64,000 nucleotides of DNA from Buchnera aphidicola (Nipponaphis monzeni) (GTDB lineage Bacteria; Pseudomonadota; Gammaproteobacteria; Enterobacterales; Enterobacteriaceae), in NCBI RefSeq assembly GCF_006741185.1, contig NZ_AP019379.1, positions 372,001 to 436,000 on the forward strand. The letters run 5' to 3'. The position numbers were made by a program, and so were the translations under genes. This document shows, in pieces, positions 19,229 through 30,716 of the stretch. The notes under the pieces were generated by a model. The model worked only from the letters and a program-made list of their open reading frames with translations. It was not told where the DNA came from and searched no databases. Position 1 is the stretch's first letter. Every line of letters starts with the position of its first letter.

Positions 19229-21832
19229 TTAATTTTTTTGTTTAATATTTGTTATTTTAAAAACTTCTATTTTGTCACCTATATGTATATCATTATAATT
19301 TTTAACTCCAATACCACATTCCATACCATGTCTTAATTCATCAACATCATCTTTAAAACGACGTAATGATTCTAATTCTCCTTTATATACTACTATATCT
19401 TTTCTTAAAACATGAATAGGATGATTACGTTTAATAATTCCTTCTAAAACCATGCAACCAGCGATAACTTTAAATTTAGGAGATTTAAATATATTTCTAA
19501 CTTCTGCTAGCCCAATAATTTCTTGTTGGTTTTTAGGTATTAATAATCCATCTATTGCCAATTTAATGTCATCTAATAAATTATAAATTATTGAATAATA
19601 TCTTAAATCAACATTTTCAGATTCAATAACTTTTTTAGCAGAATAATCAGCTCTGACATTAAATCCTAAGATAATAGCATTAGATGCTGCCGCTAAAGAA
19701 GCATCAGTTTCTGTAATACTACCTACACCAACATTAATAATATTAATTTTAACTTGTGGTGTAGATATTTTATATAAAGACTCAGAAATAGCTTCTAAAG
19801 AACCTTGCATATCGACTTTCAAAATTAATTTTAATTGAGTATCATCACTTTTATTAATGTTATCAAACAAATTTTCTAAATTTAATCTTTTTTTTCTAGA
19901 TAGTTTAATTTCTCTAAATTTCGACTGCCTGTACAATGCTACTTCTCGAGCTTTTTTTTCATTTTTAACAACAGTAAAATAATCTCCAGCTATAGGAATA
20001 CCTGATAGTCCTATGATTTCTACCGGTATTGAAGGACTAGCTGTAAAAATTGTGTTACCATCTTCGTCTCTCATATTGCGAATTTTACCATACTCAATAC
20101 CACATACTACTATGTCTCCTTGATTCAATATACCTTCTTTCACTAAAACTGTAGCTATAGGACCTTTTCCTTTGTTTAAATAAGATTCAATAACAATTCC
20201 TTTAGCCATCCCATTTGCTTTAACTTTTAATTCTAATATTTCAGATTGTAATAAAATTGCATCTAATAAATTTTTAATACCTATATTTTTTTTTGCAGAA
20301 ACATTAACAAATATATTTTCTCCACCCCATTCTTCTGAAAGAAGATCATATTTAGATAATTCGTTTTTAATTTGATTTAAATTACCTTCTTCTAATTTAT
20401 CAATTTTATTAATTGCTACTATAATAGGTACATTAGCTGCCTTAGAATGTTGAATAGCTTCTATAGTTTGAGGTTTCACCCCATCGTCTATAGCAACTAC
20501 TAATATAATAATATCTGTAATTTTAGCTCCTCTTAAACGCATAGAAGTAAAAGCTGCATGACCTGGAGTATCTAAAAATGTAATAACATTATCTTTAATT
20601 TTAACATGATATGCTCCTATATGTTGAGTAATTCCCCCACATTCTTTAGAAGCTATTTTAGTTGAACGAATACAATCTAGTAGAGATGTTTTACCATGAT
20701 TCACATGCCCCATAATTGTAACTACTGGAGGTCTAATTTTTAAAATATTGTTACTGCTAGTATTTCTATCATGTATTATTGATTCTTCTAATTGATTTTC
20801 TTTACGAACAATTACCTTATGACCTGTTGTTATAGCTATTAATTTAACTGTTGACTTATCTAACACTTGATCAATAGAAGCTGTAATACCTAAGCTAATC
20901 ATTTTTTTTATTAATATAGGTACTTTGATAGCCATTTTATTAGCCAACTCAGTAACTGTAATAGTGTTGCTAATTATGACGTCTCTATTAATAATTTGGT
21001 TAGGTTTTTGAAATGACTGTTGTAATAAACTATTTTTAAAATTATTTTTAAAATTATCATTATTATTTCTATTACTAAATTTCAATGTTTTTTTTTCAAA
21101 TTTATTTTCTAATTGTTCATTTTTATTTATTTCGTATGTATTGTTTAATTTTTTATTTTGATATTTTTGATTTAACTTTAAATTATTTTTATAATTGTTA
21201 GGCTTATTAAATAAAAAATAAGAACTTTTACGATGAGATGATCTATTAGCATTTAATAATTTTTGAGAATTTTTTAAAGGAAGTGACAATCCTTTATTAA
21301 TTAAAGATTTATTTTTTTTATTAATGATGCTAATAACATTTTTTTCTTTTAATTTCTCTGAAATGTAATTTTTATTTTTAGATACAATATGGTTTTTAAA
21401 ATTATTTGTTATTTTTGAGGTACTATTAATATTTTTATCATTTAATTTTTTATTTACAATATTACTATGATTATTTAATTGATAATTTTTGTTACATATT
21501 AGTTCTTTATTTTTAATGTTATTATTTTTGTAACAAATTTCTTTCCTATTAATATTAAATTTATTATAATTTTTTATTTTTTTAAATTCTACTTGTACTT
21601 TTTTATATTTTCTTTCTGTATGTATTTTTTTTTCAGTTTGTTTATACAAAACTAAAGTATGGTTAAATTTTATATTATGTTTGTTTAAATATTTAAATAA
21701 CTGTTTTCGTTCTTCTATTGTTACAAAACTGTTCAAATTTTTTGATATTCCAATATTTAAAAAATATTGAATTAAATCTAATTCTATAATATTGATATCT
21801 TTTGCTAATGTTCTTAAATATACATTATACAT
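19229..21832 (-). CDS. infB: Translation initiation factor IF-2
   Basis: IF-2 is the GTPase that places fMet-tRNA on the 30S subunit and promotes subunit joining. The N-terminal IF2N domain is recognisable ([20 protein letters not shown] against E. coli [20 protein letters not shown]). It is followed by about 230 residues of Asn/Lys-rich low-complexity linker, a second IF2N domain ([20 protein letters not shown]), and the G domain: [24 protein letters not shown]. The C-terminal domains end [17 protein letters not shown]. The frame is open to an ATG at 21874, overlapping nusA, but the ATG at 21832 matches the E. coli N-terminus and has AGGAG upstream. That start gives 867 aa (E. coli 890) and a 17-base gap after nusA. 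Confidence 0.96.
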   Translation of the reverse strand: MYNVYLRTLAKDINIIELDLIQYFLNIGISKNLNSFVTIEERKQLFKYLNKHNIKFNHTLVLYKQTEKKIHTERKYKKVQVEFKKIKNYNKFNINRKEICYKNNNIKNKELICNKNYQLNNHSNIVNKKLNDKNINSTSKITNNFKNHIVSKNKNYISEKLKEKNVISIINKKNKSLINKGLSLPLKNSQKLLNANRSSHRKSSYFLFNKPNNYKNNLKLNQKYQNKKLNNTYEINKNEQLENKFEKKTLKFSNRNNNDNFKNNFKNSLLQQSFQKPNQIINRDVIISNTITVTELANKMAIKVPILIKKMISLGITASIDQVLDKSTVKLIAITTGHKVIVRKENQLEESIIHDRNTSSNNILKIRPPVVTIMGHVNHGKTSLLDCIRSTKIASKECGGITQHIGAYHVKIKDNVITFLDTPGHAAFTSMRLRGAKITDIIILVVAIDDGVKPQTIEAIQHSKAANVPIIVAINKIDKLEEGNLNQIKNELSKYDLLSEEWGGENIFVNVSAKKNIGIKNLLDAILLQSEILELKVKANGMAKGIVIESYLNKGKGPIATVLVKEGILNQGDIVVCGIEYGKIRNMRDEDGNTIFTASPSIPVEIIGLSGIPIAGDYFTVVKNEKKAREVALYRQSKFREIKLSRKKRLNLENLFDNINKSDDTQLKLILKVDMQGSLEAISESLYKISTPQVKINIINVGVGSITETDASLAAASNAIILGFNVRADYSAKKVIESENVDLRYYSIIYNLLDDIKLAIDGLLIPKNQQEIIGLAEVRNIFKSPKFKVIAGCMVLEGIIKRNHPIHVLRKDIVVYKGELESLRRFKDDVDELRHGMECGIGVKNYNDIHIGDKIEVFKITNIKQKN

Positions 21833-21849
21833 AAAAAATCTCCTATTTA

Positions 21850-23337
21850 TTAGGTTTTCATGCGAAACCAACAAACATTTCTAGCTTCCATAATTAATTT
21901 TCCTGCTTGATCGGATGATAACTCTTTAATACAAATTAAATCATCGATACTTTGATCAGCTAAATTTTCTAAAGTCAATATATTTTTTTCAACGAGTTTA
22001 TTGGCTATATTTTTATCTATACCATTCAAAGTGAATATTGAAGTTAAATTTGATTGTTGTGTTAAATTATTTTTTTGTAAATCTTTAATTAAAGATAATT
22101 GTTTTTGTGATTCTTCTTTAATAATTTTAGCTATTTCTTGATTTATTCCTGGAATTTGTAATAGTTCTTTAATTGAAATTAATGCTAATTGCTCAAATGA
22201 GCATAGTCCTGATTTCACTAATATTTTAGCTGTAAGTTCATTAATTTTTAAATTTTTTTTAAGTTTTTTAATTACTTCTAAAACTTCTTTTTGATTTTTT
22301 AATTTTAAGTCTTCAGTGGTCATAACGTTTAATTCCCATCCACTAAGTAATGAAGCTAAACGTATATTTTGTCCATTTCTACCAATAGCTTGTGCTAAAT
22401 TTGAAGATTCAACAGCAATATCCATACTATGTTTATCTTCATCCACCATAATAGAAGCGACATCTGCTGGAGCCATAGCATTTATAACAAACTGTGCAGG
22501 ATTTTCATCCCATAATACAATATCTATTTTTTCTCCGCAAAGTTCGCTAGATACAGCTTGAACTCTAGCTCCCCTCATTCCTACACAAGCACCTACTGGA
22601 TCAATACGATTATCATTTGTTTTTACAGCTATTTTTGCTCTTGACCCAGCATCTCTAGCAACTGATTTAATTTTTATTAGTTTTTCTCCAATTTCTGGAA
22701 CTTCTATTTTAAATAATTCAATTAACATTTTAGGTTTAGAGCGACTTAAAAATAATTGAGTACCTTTTGATTCTGATTTAATATTATATAATAACCCTTT
22801 AACTCGATCACCTAACCTAAAATTTTCTCTAGGTAATAGATCATCTTTTATTATTAATGCATCAGCATTATTTCCTAAATCTAAAAGAATACTATCTCTA
22901 TTAATTTTTTTCACAACCCCTGTAACAATTTCATTAATATAATTACGAAATTGATCTACTAACATTGCTCTTTCAGCTTCTCTTACTTTTTGTATTATTA
23001 CTTGTTTCGCTGTTTGGGTTGTTATACGATCAAAAATTACAGATTCTATTTTATCTTCGATAAAATCTTTTAGTTGAATTGATTCATTGTCAAATTTAGC
23101 AGCTTCTAAAGTGATTTCTTTGATAGGATTAGTCACTTTAGTAACAACACTCCAACGACGAAAAGTATTAAATTCTCCATTTTTTCGATTAATACTTACC
23201 CTCACATCAATTTCTTGTCCATGTTTTTTTTTTGTAGCAGCAGCTAAAGCTATTTCTAACGCTTCAAAAATTTTTTCTCTAGGTAAAGACTTTTCATTAG
23301 AAACAGCTTCTACAACAGCTAAAATTTCTTTGTTCAT
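21850..23337 (-). CDS. nusA: Transcription termination/antitermination factor NusA
   Basis: NusA binds RNA polymerase and nascent RNA and modulates pausing, termination and antitermination. Full length at 495 aa (E. coli 495). In order: the N-terminal polymerase-binding domain ([19 protein letters not shown]), an S1 domain near residues 135-200 ([16 protein letters not shown]), two KH domains ([17 protein letters not shown], then [14 protein letters not shown]), and two C-terminal acidic repeats ([15 protein letters not shown] and following). It heads the nusA-infB-rbfA-truB-rpsO-pnp cluster. In E. coli rimP and a tRNA-fMet gene precede it; neither is found here, the upstream 0.4 kb being empty. 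Confidence 0.97.
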   Translation of the reverse strand: MNKEILAVVEAVSNEKSLPREKIFEALEIALAAATKKKHGQEIDVRVSINRKNGEFNTFRRWSVVTKVTNPIKEITLEAAKFDNESIQLKDFIEDKIESVIFDRITTQTAKQVIIQKVREAERAMLVDQFRNYINEIVTGVVKKINRDSILLDLGNNADALIIKDDLLPRENFRLGDRVKGLLYNIKSESKGTQLFLSRSKPKMLIELFKIEVPEIGEKLIKIKSVARDAGSRAKIAVKTNDNRIDPVGACVGMRGARVQAVSSELCGEKIDIVLWDENPAQFVINAMAPADVASIMVDEDKHSMDIAVESSNLAQAIGRNGQNIRLASLLSGWELNVMTTEDLKLKNQKEVLEVIKKLKKNLKINELTAKILVKSGLCSFEQLALISIKELLQIPGINQEIAKIIKEESQKQLSLIKDLQKNNLTQQSNLTSIFTLNGIDKNIANKLVEKNILTLENLADQSIDDLICIKELSSDQAGKLIMEARNVCWFRMKT

Positions 23338-23743
23338 ATAAATATACCTTAAACTTTTTTAAATACATTATTGCTATACAAAATTAACAAATTGTTTTTT
23401 TAAATTAAATAAAATAAAAAAATTATTTATAAACATTTAATATATAAATTATATTTATACAATTAAAAAAATATATTAACTTTAATTTCATATTTAATAC
23501 AAGCGACGTATTATGTATTCATCAATCATTAATTAAATAATTAATACAAATTATTTACATTTGTTTGTAATAAAAAACCCCGATATAACGGGGTTAAAAA
23601 AATTTCTGACATAGTTTTTTTAATTATATATATAAAAAATTAATTAAATTTATATGTTTTATATTTGAAGTAATCTTATTCATATGTGATATGAATTATC
23701 AATGTTATTTAAACACATTATATAAATTTATTATTAATAACAA
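23338..23743. other. Spacer upstream of nusA containing the tRNA-Leu terminator
   Basis: About 0.4 kb. It contains the strong hairpin at 23576-23595 and otherwise AT-rich sequence. rimP, present here in E. coli, is absent with no recognisable remnant. The nusA promoter should lie between the hairpin and 23338. Confidence 0.6.
23576..23595 (-). terminator. Rho-independent terminator of secG-tRNA-Leu
   Basis: AACCCCG (23576-23582) pairs with CGGGGTT (23589-23595) around a 6-base loop. On the minus strand the stem is followed by a run of T residues. It is one of the few GC-rich hairpins here and ends the secG-tRNA-Leu transcript ahead of nusA. Confidence 0.92.
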
Positions 23744-23832
23744 TACCGAGAATGGGATTTGAACCCATAAACCTTAATAATCAAGGTACTACTTCCTCAA
23801 AGTAGCGTGTTTACCTATTTCACCATCTCGGT
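23744..23832 (-). tRNA. leuU: tRNA-Leu (anticodon GAG)
   Basis: A class II tRNA with a long variable arm: acceptor stem ACCGAGA/TCTCGGT, anticodon stem CTACT/AGTAG around the loop TTGAGGA, and T-loop GGGTTCAAATCCC. The CCA end is not encoded. It reads CUC and CUU codons. As in E. coli (leuU) it lies just downstream of secG on the same strand and shares its terminator. Confidence 0.95.
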
Positions 23833-23935
23833 TAATTGATTAATTACATTAGTAATAATAATTACAACAACAATAATAATTGTAGTGATAATTATCAAAA
23901 AATTATTACTTAAGACTATCTAATAACTTAAACAA

Positions 23936-24244
23936 TTATTTATTAACATTTTTTTTAATTAAAGAAGAAACAAAAATATTATTTTTATTTAAAACAACAC
24001 TTTTGTTTCGTTCATTAATAACAATATTACATAATAATAAATTTAAAACAAAAAAGATAATTGCTAAAGTAATACTTGAAATGATAATAGTATTGTTATA
24101 AAAAATAGTACTTGTAAGTATAGAACGATCATTTTTTAAATAATCTAAAGAATTTGTTCCCATACCTTTTCCGGTTTGAAGCATAACTAATAAAATAAAA
24201 ATGACGTTAATAAATATAAATAACAAAAAAATTGTTAAATGCAT
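23936..24244 (-). CDS. secG: Protein translocase subunit SecG
   Basis: SecG is a small membrane subunit of the SecYEG channel that assists SecA-driven export. At 102 aa (E. coli 110) it shows two hydrophobic segments: about residues 3-22 (LTIFLLFIFINVIFILLVML) and about 51-72. Between them is the family block QTGKGMGTNSLDYLKN, matching the E. coli QQGKGADMGASF region in position though shorter. It is followed by tRNA-Leu as in E. coli. The preceding glmM of E. coli is missing. Sequence conservation is modest, so part of the confidence comes from gene order. Confidence 0.9.
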   Translation of the reverse strand: MHLTIFLLFIFINVIFILLVMLQTGKGMGTNSLDYLKNDRSILTSTIFYNNTIIISSITLAIIFFVLNLLLCNIVINERNKSVVLNKNNIFVSSLIKKNVNK

Positions 24245-24752
24245 AAATTATCTCCAAAAATTTACATAATAAATAATACATAACTGATTTTTTTTAAAAA
24301 AATCAGTTATTTATATAGCAATTTAAATAAATACATTATTGATTTTAAATAAATGTTATTAAAATAATAATACCATATAAAATATAAAAAAATATGTATA
24401 ATTTTGTATAAAAAAATTATTTTTAAAAATATTTATTTTTTATATATTTTGTACATTACAACAATTCTATATTTTGAACGAAAATTCATTATTAATGACT
24501 GATTAATAATTATTTATCAAAATAACAAAAAAATATTTTAAAAAAATGTAATAAATCTAATATAATTTTATGTTAATAATATTCAATATTTTGTTTATAC
24601 AAAAAAATTTAATTTGTTATGAATTTATTATATAATTTAAAATTAATATTTTATTATTACAAGACTATTATTATAGTAATAATATATTTTACTAAAATAT
24701 AGTATTATATTTTTCATAAAATAAATTTTAAATTCTAAATAATTATTACTAA

Positions 24753-24776
24753 TGGTGCTACATGTTAGCAGCACCA
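24753..24776. terminator. Isolated hairpin in the ftsH-secG spacer
   Basis: TGGTGCT (24753-24759) pairs with AGCACCA (24770-24776); the inner GCTA-CATGT-TAGC can pair as an alternative. It lies about 460 bases past the ftsH stop and is far richer in G/C than its surroundings. There is no clear U-tract on the minus strand. Confidence 0.45.
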
Positions 24777-24991
24777 AAAAAGTACTGAAATATTTTTTAT
24801 AAGAACAATTTTTTTAAATCATGTAAATTATTTTAAAAACTAGAATATATTTGTATATAATTAATAACTAAAAAATGTTTATTTTTTACATGTATACAAT
24901 AAAATTATTAATTTTTTTGTTATTAGTTGATTTCTTTATGATAAAAAATGTTAAGTTCATTATATTCTATATTATGTATATAAACAATCAT

Positions 24992-25013
24992 ACTACCTTG
25001 TTTATAAGGTAGT
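24992..25013. terminator. Hairpin about 225 bases downstream of ftsH
   Basis: ACTACCTT (24992-24999) pairs perfectly with AAGGTAGT (25006-25013) around a 6-base loop. It may end the ftsH transcript, though no good U-tract follows on the minus strand. Confidence 0.5.
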
Positions 25014-25238
25014 GATATGTAAAATATATGTAAATTAAACAAGATTAAATTACAAATTCAATATTTTTAATTATTTATTAAAATATGTATTTTGTACATG
25101 TTTTATAAAAAATATCATTTTAAATACATTTTATTTAAATAATTATTTTTAATAAAATTATTATGATGAAACATTAATATCATAATACCTATTTTTAATA
25201 GGTTATTGTTACATATTTTTTATATAAAATTGTTAATT

Positions 25239-27074
25239 TCAATTATTTTCTTTCCAATTTACAGGAACTCTTACTACTTTTCTATTCATTAAATCATCAA
25301 TCTGAAATGATTCAAGGGTTTCATATTTTATTAATGCACTTTTCATTGCATGTAACACATCTAAATTGGTATTCAAAATGTTACGAGCTCTTTGATAATT
25401 TGACTCTACTAATAATTTAACTTCTTCATCAACAATTCTCGCTGTTTCATTAGATATATGCATAGCTTTAGTAACACTTCTACCTAAAAAAATTTCTTCT
25501 TCTTCTTCTGCGTATAACAATGGCCCTAATTTTTTTGAAAAACCCCACTGTGTAACCATATTACGAGCTAAATTTGTTGCTATTTTAATATCGTTGCACG
25601 CCCCTGTAGATACTTGATCAGGCCCATAAATTATTTCTTCGGCTAGTCTACCACCATACAAAGTAGATATTTGACTTTCTAATTTTTGGCGATTAATACT
25701 TAATGCATCACCTTCAGGTAAGAAAAATGTTACTCCTAATGCTCTACCTCTAGGAATAATAGTTACTTTATGTGCAGGATCATGATTTGGTACTAATCTA
25801 CCAACAATAACATGACCAGATTCATGATAAGCTGTACATTCTCTCTGTAAATCAGTCATAACCATAGATTTTCGTTCAGCACCCATCATAATTTTATCTT
25901 TAGCTTTCTCGAATTCTAACATAGATACAACTTTAAAATTACATCTTGCTGAAAATAATGCAGCTTCATTAACTAAGTTTGCTAAATCAGCTCCAGAAAA
26001 ACCAGGAGTACCTCTAGCTATAACCATAGAATTTACATCTTTAGATAATGGAACTTTTTGCATGTGAATCCTAAGAATTTGTTCTCTACCTCTAATATCA
26101 GGTAATCCTACTATAACTTGACGATCAAAACGTCCAGGCCTTAGTAATGCAGGATCTAAAACATCTGGTCTGTTTGTTGCAGCAATTAATATAATACCTT
26201 CATTACCTTCAAAACCGTCCATCTCTACTAACATTTGATTTAATGTTTGTTCTCTTTCATCATGCCCACCACCTAAACCTGTACCTCTTTGACGTCCTAC
26301 AGCATCAATTTCATCAATAAACATAATACAGGGAGCTGATTTTCTAGAACGTTCAAACATATCTCTTACTCTAGAAGCTCCAACGCCGACAAACATTTCT
26401 ACAAAATCAGATCCTGAAATTGTGAAAAAAGGAACTTTTGCTTCTCCAGCTATTGCTTTTGCTAGTAAGGTTTTACCAGTTCCTGGAGGCCCTACCATTA
26501 AAATACCTTTAGGAATTTTCCCTCCTAGTTTTTGAAAACGTTTTGGTTCTCTTAAATATTCTACCAGTTCCTTAACCTCTTCTTTAGCTTCATCACATCC
26601 TGCGACATCTGAAAAAGTAATTTTAATCTGATTTTCTGTAAGCATTTTTGCTTTACTTTTTCCAAAAGACATAGCTCCTTTACCACCACCTAATTGCATT
26701 TGCCTCATAAAAAAAATCCATACTCCGATTAATAATAACATTGGAAACCAAGAAATAAGAACAGTAGTAATTAAGCTAGGTTCTTCAGGAGTTTTTCCTA
26801 TTACTTTAATATTTTTTACTAGTAAACTATCAAGTAATTTAGGATCGTTAATAGGAATATAAGTGTGATATTTAGTATTATCTTTTTTAACTACATTAAT
26901 TTTACGACCATCAATATTCGCTTCGCGTACTTGGTCTTGATTTACTTCTGACAAAAAAGTAGAATAAGCAACTTTGCGATTAGTTACTTCATTAGTATTA
27001 AAACTCTGGAATACAGACATTAAAATAATTATAATAACTATCCAGAGGACCAAGTTTTTAACCATGTCACTCAA
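25239..27074 (-). CDS. ftsH: ATP-dependent zinc metalloprotease FtsH (HflB)
   Basis: FtsH is an inner-membrane hexameric AAA+ protease that degrades unassembled membrane proteins and regulators such as LpxC. It has two membrane segments (about residues 5-22 and 105-125), Walker [16 protein letters not shown], Walker [12 protein letters not shown], the SRH region [19 protein letters not shown], and the zinc site HESGH. It is 611 aa against 644 in E. coli; the missing part is the non-conserved C-terminal tail. It lies 25 bases after rlmE, preserving the rlmE-ftsH operon, with GAGG before the start ATG. Confidence 0.97.
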   Translation of the reverse strand: MSDMVKNLVLWIVIIIILMSVFQSFNTNEVTNRKVAYSTFLSEVNQDQVREANIDGRKINVVKKDNTKYHTYIPINDPKLLDSLLVKNIKVIGKTPEEPSLITTVLISWFPMLLLIGVWIFFMRQMQLGGGKGAMSFGKSKAKMLTENQIKITFSDVAGCDEAKEEVKELVEYLREPKRFQKLGGKIPKGILMVGPPGTGKTLLAKAIAGEAKVPFFTISGSDFVEMFVGVGASRVRDMFERSRKSAPCIMFIDEIDAVGRQRGTGLGGGHDEREQTLNQMLVEMDGFEGNEGIILIAATNRPDVLDPALLRPGRFDRQVIVGLPDIRGREQILRIHMQKVPLSKDVNSMVIARGTPGFSGADLANLVNEAALFSARCNFKVVSMLEFEKAKDKIMMGAERKSMVMTDLQRECTAYHESGHVIVGRLVPNHDPAHKVTIIPRGRALGVTFFLPEGDALSINRQKLESQISTLYGGRLAEEIIYGPDQVSTGACNDIKIATNLARNMVTQWGFSKKLGPLLYAEEEEEIFLGRSVTKAMHISNETARIVDEEVKLLVESNYQRARNILNTNLDVLHAMKSALIKYETLESFQIDDLMNRKVVRVPVNWKENN

Positions 27075-27099
27075 GGAATCAACCTCACATTACAATTAT

Positions 27100-27744
27100 T
27101 TAAAAAGACAATAAGGAAAAATTTTTTTTTATCCACCCTTTTGCTACAATATATAACTCTTTAGAACGTGTTTTTGAAGAATTTGGTTTTCTAATTTTAA
27201 CTTTTAAAAAAAAGTTTTTTATTATTTGTAAATACTCATTTAAATTATCTCCTTGAAATACTTTTACTATAAAATCACCTTGATATATTAATACTGATTG
27301 ACAAATAAAAAAAGCTAATTGTGCTAATTTAATAGAAAGTGCAGTATCTATATAAGAATTACCACTAATATTAGGAGCCATATCAGACATTATTAAATTT
27401 ATTTTTTTAGAATTTAAATATTTAATAAATGTGTTTAGAAAATGTTTATTTTGTATATCCCCTTGAACAAAATTTACTCCTGGAATAAATTTCATAGGTC
27501 TTATATCACATGCAATGACTTTATTTCTATAATTTATTTTTTTAACAGCATATTTAGACCAACTGCCTGGGGATGATCCTAAATCTAATATACACATTTT
27601 TTTTTTAATCAAATTATCGCGTTGATCTAATTCTTTTAATTTAAACCATGCCCTAGATCTTAATTTTTTTAATAAAGCTTGTTTAACATAAATGTCTTTC
27701 TGATGTTCTCTTATCCATATATGAGAACTTTTTTTTTGTGACAT
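27100..27744 (-). CDS. rlmE: 23S rRNA 2'-O-methyltransferase RlmE (FtsJ/RrmJ)
   Basis: RlmE methylates the ribose of U2552 in the 23S A-loop, using SAM, in the 50S subunit. At 214 aa (E. coli 209) it shows the SAM-binding block LDLGSSPGSWSKYA near residues 54-67 and the K-D-K-E type catalytic residues: Lys near 34-38 (FKLKELDQ), Asp in SDMAPNISG, Lys in FIVKVFQG, and Glu in SKELYIVAKG. It is the first gene of a pair with ftsH, as in E. coli. The greA gene lies about 0.4 kb upstream. Confidence 0.95.
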   Translation of the reverse strand: MSQKKSSHIWIREHQKDIYVKQALLKKLRSRAWFKLKELDQRDNLIKKKMCILDLGSSPGSWSKYAVKKINYRNKVIACDIRPMKFIPGVNFVQGDIQNKHFLNTFIKYLNSKKINLIMSDMAPNISGNSYIDTALSIKLAQLAFFICQSVLIYQGDFIVKVFQGDNLNEYLQIIKNFFLKVKIRKPNSSKTRSKELYIVAKGWIKKNFSLLSF

Positions 27745-28145
27745 ATACTAGTTCCAGAATATAAAATTTTTTTTATTTGTTAATACATTTATTTCTATAA
27801 TATAAAGATGTAATCAATTAATTAATTGTATGATAATAAATCGTCAATATTTTGTTTAATTTACTAGTAAAATTTTAATAAAAATATATTTTAGTAATTT
27901 AATAATATCTAGTATAATTTTAGATTATTACAAATAAATTATTTAAATATTATTAACAATAATTAAATGTTCGATATCCTAATATAAAAATATTAATTAA
28001 TAAATAACTAAAAACTAATACAAGTATTATTTTTTAAAATAATTAATTATTAAAATTAATTTAAGTTTAACAAAAATGAGTGAATTTTGTCATATTTAAA
28101 AAAAATTTATTTATTATTTGCTAATTAAATTTTAATGATACATAT
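27745..28145. other. Spacer between greA and rlmE
   Basis: About 0.4 kb of AT-rich sequence without a gene or strong hairpin. In E. coli yhbY lies between greA and rlmE on the other strand; no trace is recognisable. Confidence 0.55.
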
Positions 28146-28625
28146 TTATATATGTTCTACTGCTAATATCTCGAACTCGATATTACCTTTTGGAGTATTA
28201 ATTTGCACTATATCTCCTACATATTTTCCAATTAATCCCCTAGCTAATGGAGAATGAATTGAAAGTAACTTATTTTTACAATCAGATTCATCATGTCCAA
28301 CAATTTGGTAAATAAATGTTTTTTTGTTACGTACATCTAATATAGTAATAGTAACTCCAAAAATTATTTTTCCTACATTAGAAATTTTAGAAATATCTAT
28401 AATTTGTGCATTAGATAATTTTGCCTCTATATCTTGAATTCTACCTTCACAAAAACTTTGTTCTTCACGAGCCGCTTGATATTCAGCATTTTCTTTTAAA
28501 TCTCCATGTTCCCTAGCAATTTTTATAGAACGAATAATTTTAGGTCTTTTATTATTTTTTAATTCTTCTAATTCTTTACGTAATTTATATGCACCTCTTA
28601 AAGTCATAGGAAACAAATTTGTCAT
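28146..28625 (-). CDS. greA: Transcript cleavage factor GreA
   Basis: GreA enters the RNA polymerase secondary channel and triggers cleavage of backtracked RNA. At 159 aa (E. coli 158) it has the N-terminal coiled coil with the acidic tip ([20 protein letters not shown], near residues 33-52), including the Asp/Glu pair needed for cleavage. The C-terminal FKBP-like domain includes [17 protein letters not shown]. It is separated from the divergent ibaG-murA genes by about 290 bases holding a good promoter for those genes. Confidence 0.97.
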   Translation of the reverse strand: MTNLFPMTLRGAYKLRKELEELKNNKRPKIIRSIKIAREHGDLKENAEYQAAREEQSFCEGRIQDIEAKLSNAQIIDISKISNVGKIIFGVTITILDVRNKKTFIYQIVGHDESDCKNKLLSIHSPLARGLIGKYVGDIVQINTPKGNIEFEILAVEHI

Positions 28626-28811
28626 AATATTTTCTCTATAAGTTTATTTTAATATTTTCATTAGAATGTTTTAGAAGTTGTAAATAATCAATGTTATAGT
28701 ATATACATAATTAAATTAATATATTTATAACTTTAAAATATACAGTTAATTTTCATTAAAAAAATTATTTTTATATATTTAAAGATAATTTTTTATGATG
28801 AAAAAATCATG

Positions 28812-28840
28812 TTGCTGAAACTACTACTACTCAGTATAAT
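28812..28840 (+). promoter_or_regulatory. Sigma70-type promoter for ibaG-murA
   Basis: TTGCTG (28812-28817) and a perfect TATAAT (28835-28840) are separated by 17 bases. A short leader follows that can fold through TCTAAT/ATTAGA, then ibaG begins at 28918. The intervening CTACTACTACTC is less AT-rich than the surroundings, which makes the match less likely to be chance. Confidence 0.7.
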
Positions 28841-28917
28841 ATAATAATATCTATCCTTCAATCTAATAGATTAGAAGATTTACTATGAAATAACATTTTA
28901 TTTTAGAGATCTGTGTT

Positions 28918-29166
28918 ATGCTGAAAGAAAAAATAAAAATACTTTTAAAAAATATACCTTTAGACAGATTAAATGTTTCGCAGGATGTAAATCTTATTAA
29001 AATTACTGCTGTGGGTAATATTTTTTTAAACATGACTAGTGTACAAAGACAACAAGTTATATATAATCCATTAATCGAACTAATTACTGAAAAACATATT
29101 CATGCTATTACAATAAATACATACACAGCTAAAGAATGGAGTATTAAAAATAAACAACAAAAATAA
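28918..29166 (+). CDS. ibaG: BolA family protein IbaG (YrbA)
   Basis: IbaG is a small BolA-type protein that forms [2Fe-2S] complexes with monothiol glutaredoxin and is linked to acid response in E. coli. At 82 aa (E. coli about 84-89) it keeps the class II KH-like fold. The HIHAITINTYTAKEW region carries the conserved His and the late Thr/Trp block that matches ALSVKTYTPAEW of E. coli. It is 85 bases before murA on the same strand, the ibaG-murA order of E. coli, behind the promoter at 28812-28840. Confidence 0.92.
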   Translation: MLKEKIKILLKNIPLDRLNVSQDVNLIKITAVGNIFLNMTSVQRQQVIYNPLIELITEKHIHAITINTYTAKEWSIKNKQQK

Positions 29167-29251
29167 TTAATACTAACAATAATAATATTATTATTTTTAA
29201 AATAATTATAGATACTAAATTTTTTAAAAAAAATCTATTACTAAGAGTTTA

Positions 29252-30502
29252 ATGAATAAATTTTATATTCAAGGACCAACTATATTAAATGGAGAGATAA
29301 AAATATCTGGATCGAAAAATTCAGCTTTACCTATATTATTTCTTTCATTATTGTCAAAGTCTCCGATCAAAATTAGTAATGTACCTAAAATAAAAGATGT
29401 AACAATTGCTATAAAATTGTTAACACATATTGGAGTAAAAATAAAATTTTCTGATGTAATAATTTTTGATGCAAGTCATTTAACAACATGTCAAGTTCCT
29501 TATAAACTTGTAAGAAAAATTAGAGCTTCTATTTGGCTTTTATCTCCATTATTAATACGTTTTAAAAAAGTTTGTATAGACTTTCCAGGAGGATGTTCTA
29601 TTGGATCTAGACCAATTAATTTACATATTTATGGGCTAAAAAAATTAGGCGCGAAATTTATTATAAATAAAAATTATATTAAAGTTTATACTACAAAAAA
29701 TTTGCAAGGTACTATTATATATATGCCATTAATTAGTGTAGGTGCTACAATTACTGTTATTGGAGCTGCTATTTTAGCTAATGGTATCACTATTATTAAA
29801 AATGCTGCCCGTGAACCAGAGATTACAGATCTTGTAAAATTTTTGAATAAATTAGGAGCTAAAATTTTTGGAGTAGGAACATCCACAATATACATTCAAG
29901 GTGTTAACAAATTACATAGTGAACAGTATTATATTTCACCTGATAGGATAGAAACTGGTACTTTTTTAATAGCTGCAGCAATTTCCAAGGGTAATATTAC
30001 ATGTACTCATACTAATCCAAATGTTTTAAAATCTGTTATAAACATACTTTGCAGTACAGGAGCAAAAATTACGTGCGGAAAAACTTGGATTAACTTAAAT
30101 ATGTATAATAAACGTCCTAAATCTGTGAATGTATGTACTTCACCTTATCCAGGATTTCCAACAGATTTACAACCGCAAATAACACTATTAAATTTAATAG
30201 CAGTAGGAAATAGTATTATCACTGAAACAATATTTGAAAATAGATATACACACATTTCAGAGTTAACTAAAATGGGAGCTAAAAATAAAACCAAGAAAAA
30301 TTTGTTAAAATGCTACGGAGTAAATAAATTATTTGGAAATTATGTTATAGGTAAAGATCTAAGATCTACTGCTACTTTAATATTAGCAGGATGTATAGCA
30401 GAAGGAATAACAATTGTGAATAACATATTTCATGTAAGGAGAGGATATGAACGTATAGAGAAAAAATTAAACTCATTAGGAGCCAAAATAACTCTTATAT
30501 AA
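29252..30502 (+). CDS. murA: UDP-N-acetylglucosamine 1-carboxyvinyltransferase MurA
   Basis: MurA catalyses the first committed step of peptidoglycan synthesis, moving enolpyruvate from PEP to UDP-GlcNAc. At 416 aa (E. coli 419) it begins with the family block GEIKISGSKNSALPIL and has the loop PGGCSIGSRPINLHI with the catalytic Cys (the fosfomycin target). Further blocks are IETGTFLIAAA, PGFPTDLQPQ, and the closing DLRSTATLILAGCIAEG. It lies in an ibaG-murA unit. Together with lpoB it shows that some cell-wall synthesis is retained. Confidence 0.97.
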   Translation: MNKFYIQGPTILNGEIKISGSKNSALPILFLSLLSKSPIKISNVPKIKDVTIAIKLLTHIGVKIKFSDVIIFDASHLTTCQVPYKLVRKIRASIWLLSPLLIRFKKVCIDFPGGCSIGSRPINLHIYGLKKLGAKFIINKNYIKVYTTKNLQGTIIYMPLISVGATITVIGAAILANGITIIKNAAREPEITDLVKFLNKLGAKIFGVGTSTIYIQGVNKLHSEQYYISPDRIETGTFLIAAAISKGNITCTHTNPNVLKSVINILCSTGAKITCGKTWINLNMYNKRPKSVNVCTSPYPGFPTDLQPQITLLNLIAVGNSIITETIFENRYTHISELTKMGAKNKTKKNLLKCYGVNKLFGNYVIGKDLRSTATLILAGCIAEGITIVNNIFHVRRGYERIEKKLNSLGAKITLI

Positions 30503-30716
30503 TTAAATAACTTTATTGTTACAATAATAATAGATTTTATTATTTTATATGTTGTCGATATATAAGATTTTGAAATTTATAAAATAGCTATTTTATATAA
30601 AATATAAAAATTGTTTTATATAAAAAAACATCATAATATATTTTGAATGTATTTTAAATACTGTATTTATAGTTTAGTCAAATACATTAGATTATTTGTT
30701 TACATTGGAGAACTTT

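Larger units (their letters stand above)
24245..25238. other. Spacer between ftsH and secG (site of missing glmM/folP)
   Basis: About 1 kb of non-coding, AT-rich sequence. E. coli has folP and glmM between ftsH and secG. No coding remnant can be recognised. Two GC-bearing hairpins stand out (24753-24776 and 24992-25013); one probably ends the ftsH transcript and the other may be left from a lost gene. The secG promoter should be in the left part. Confidence 0.6.
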
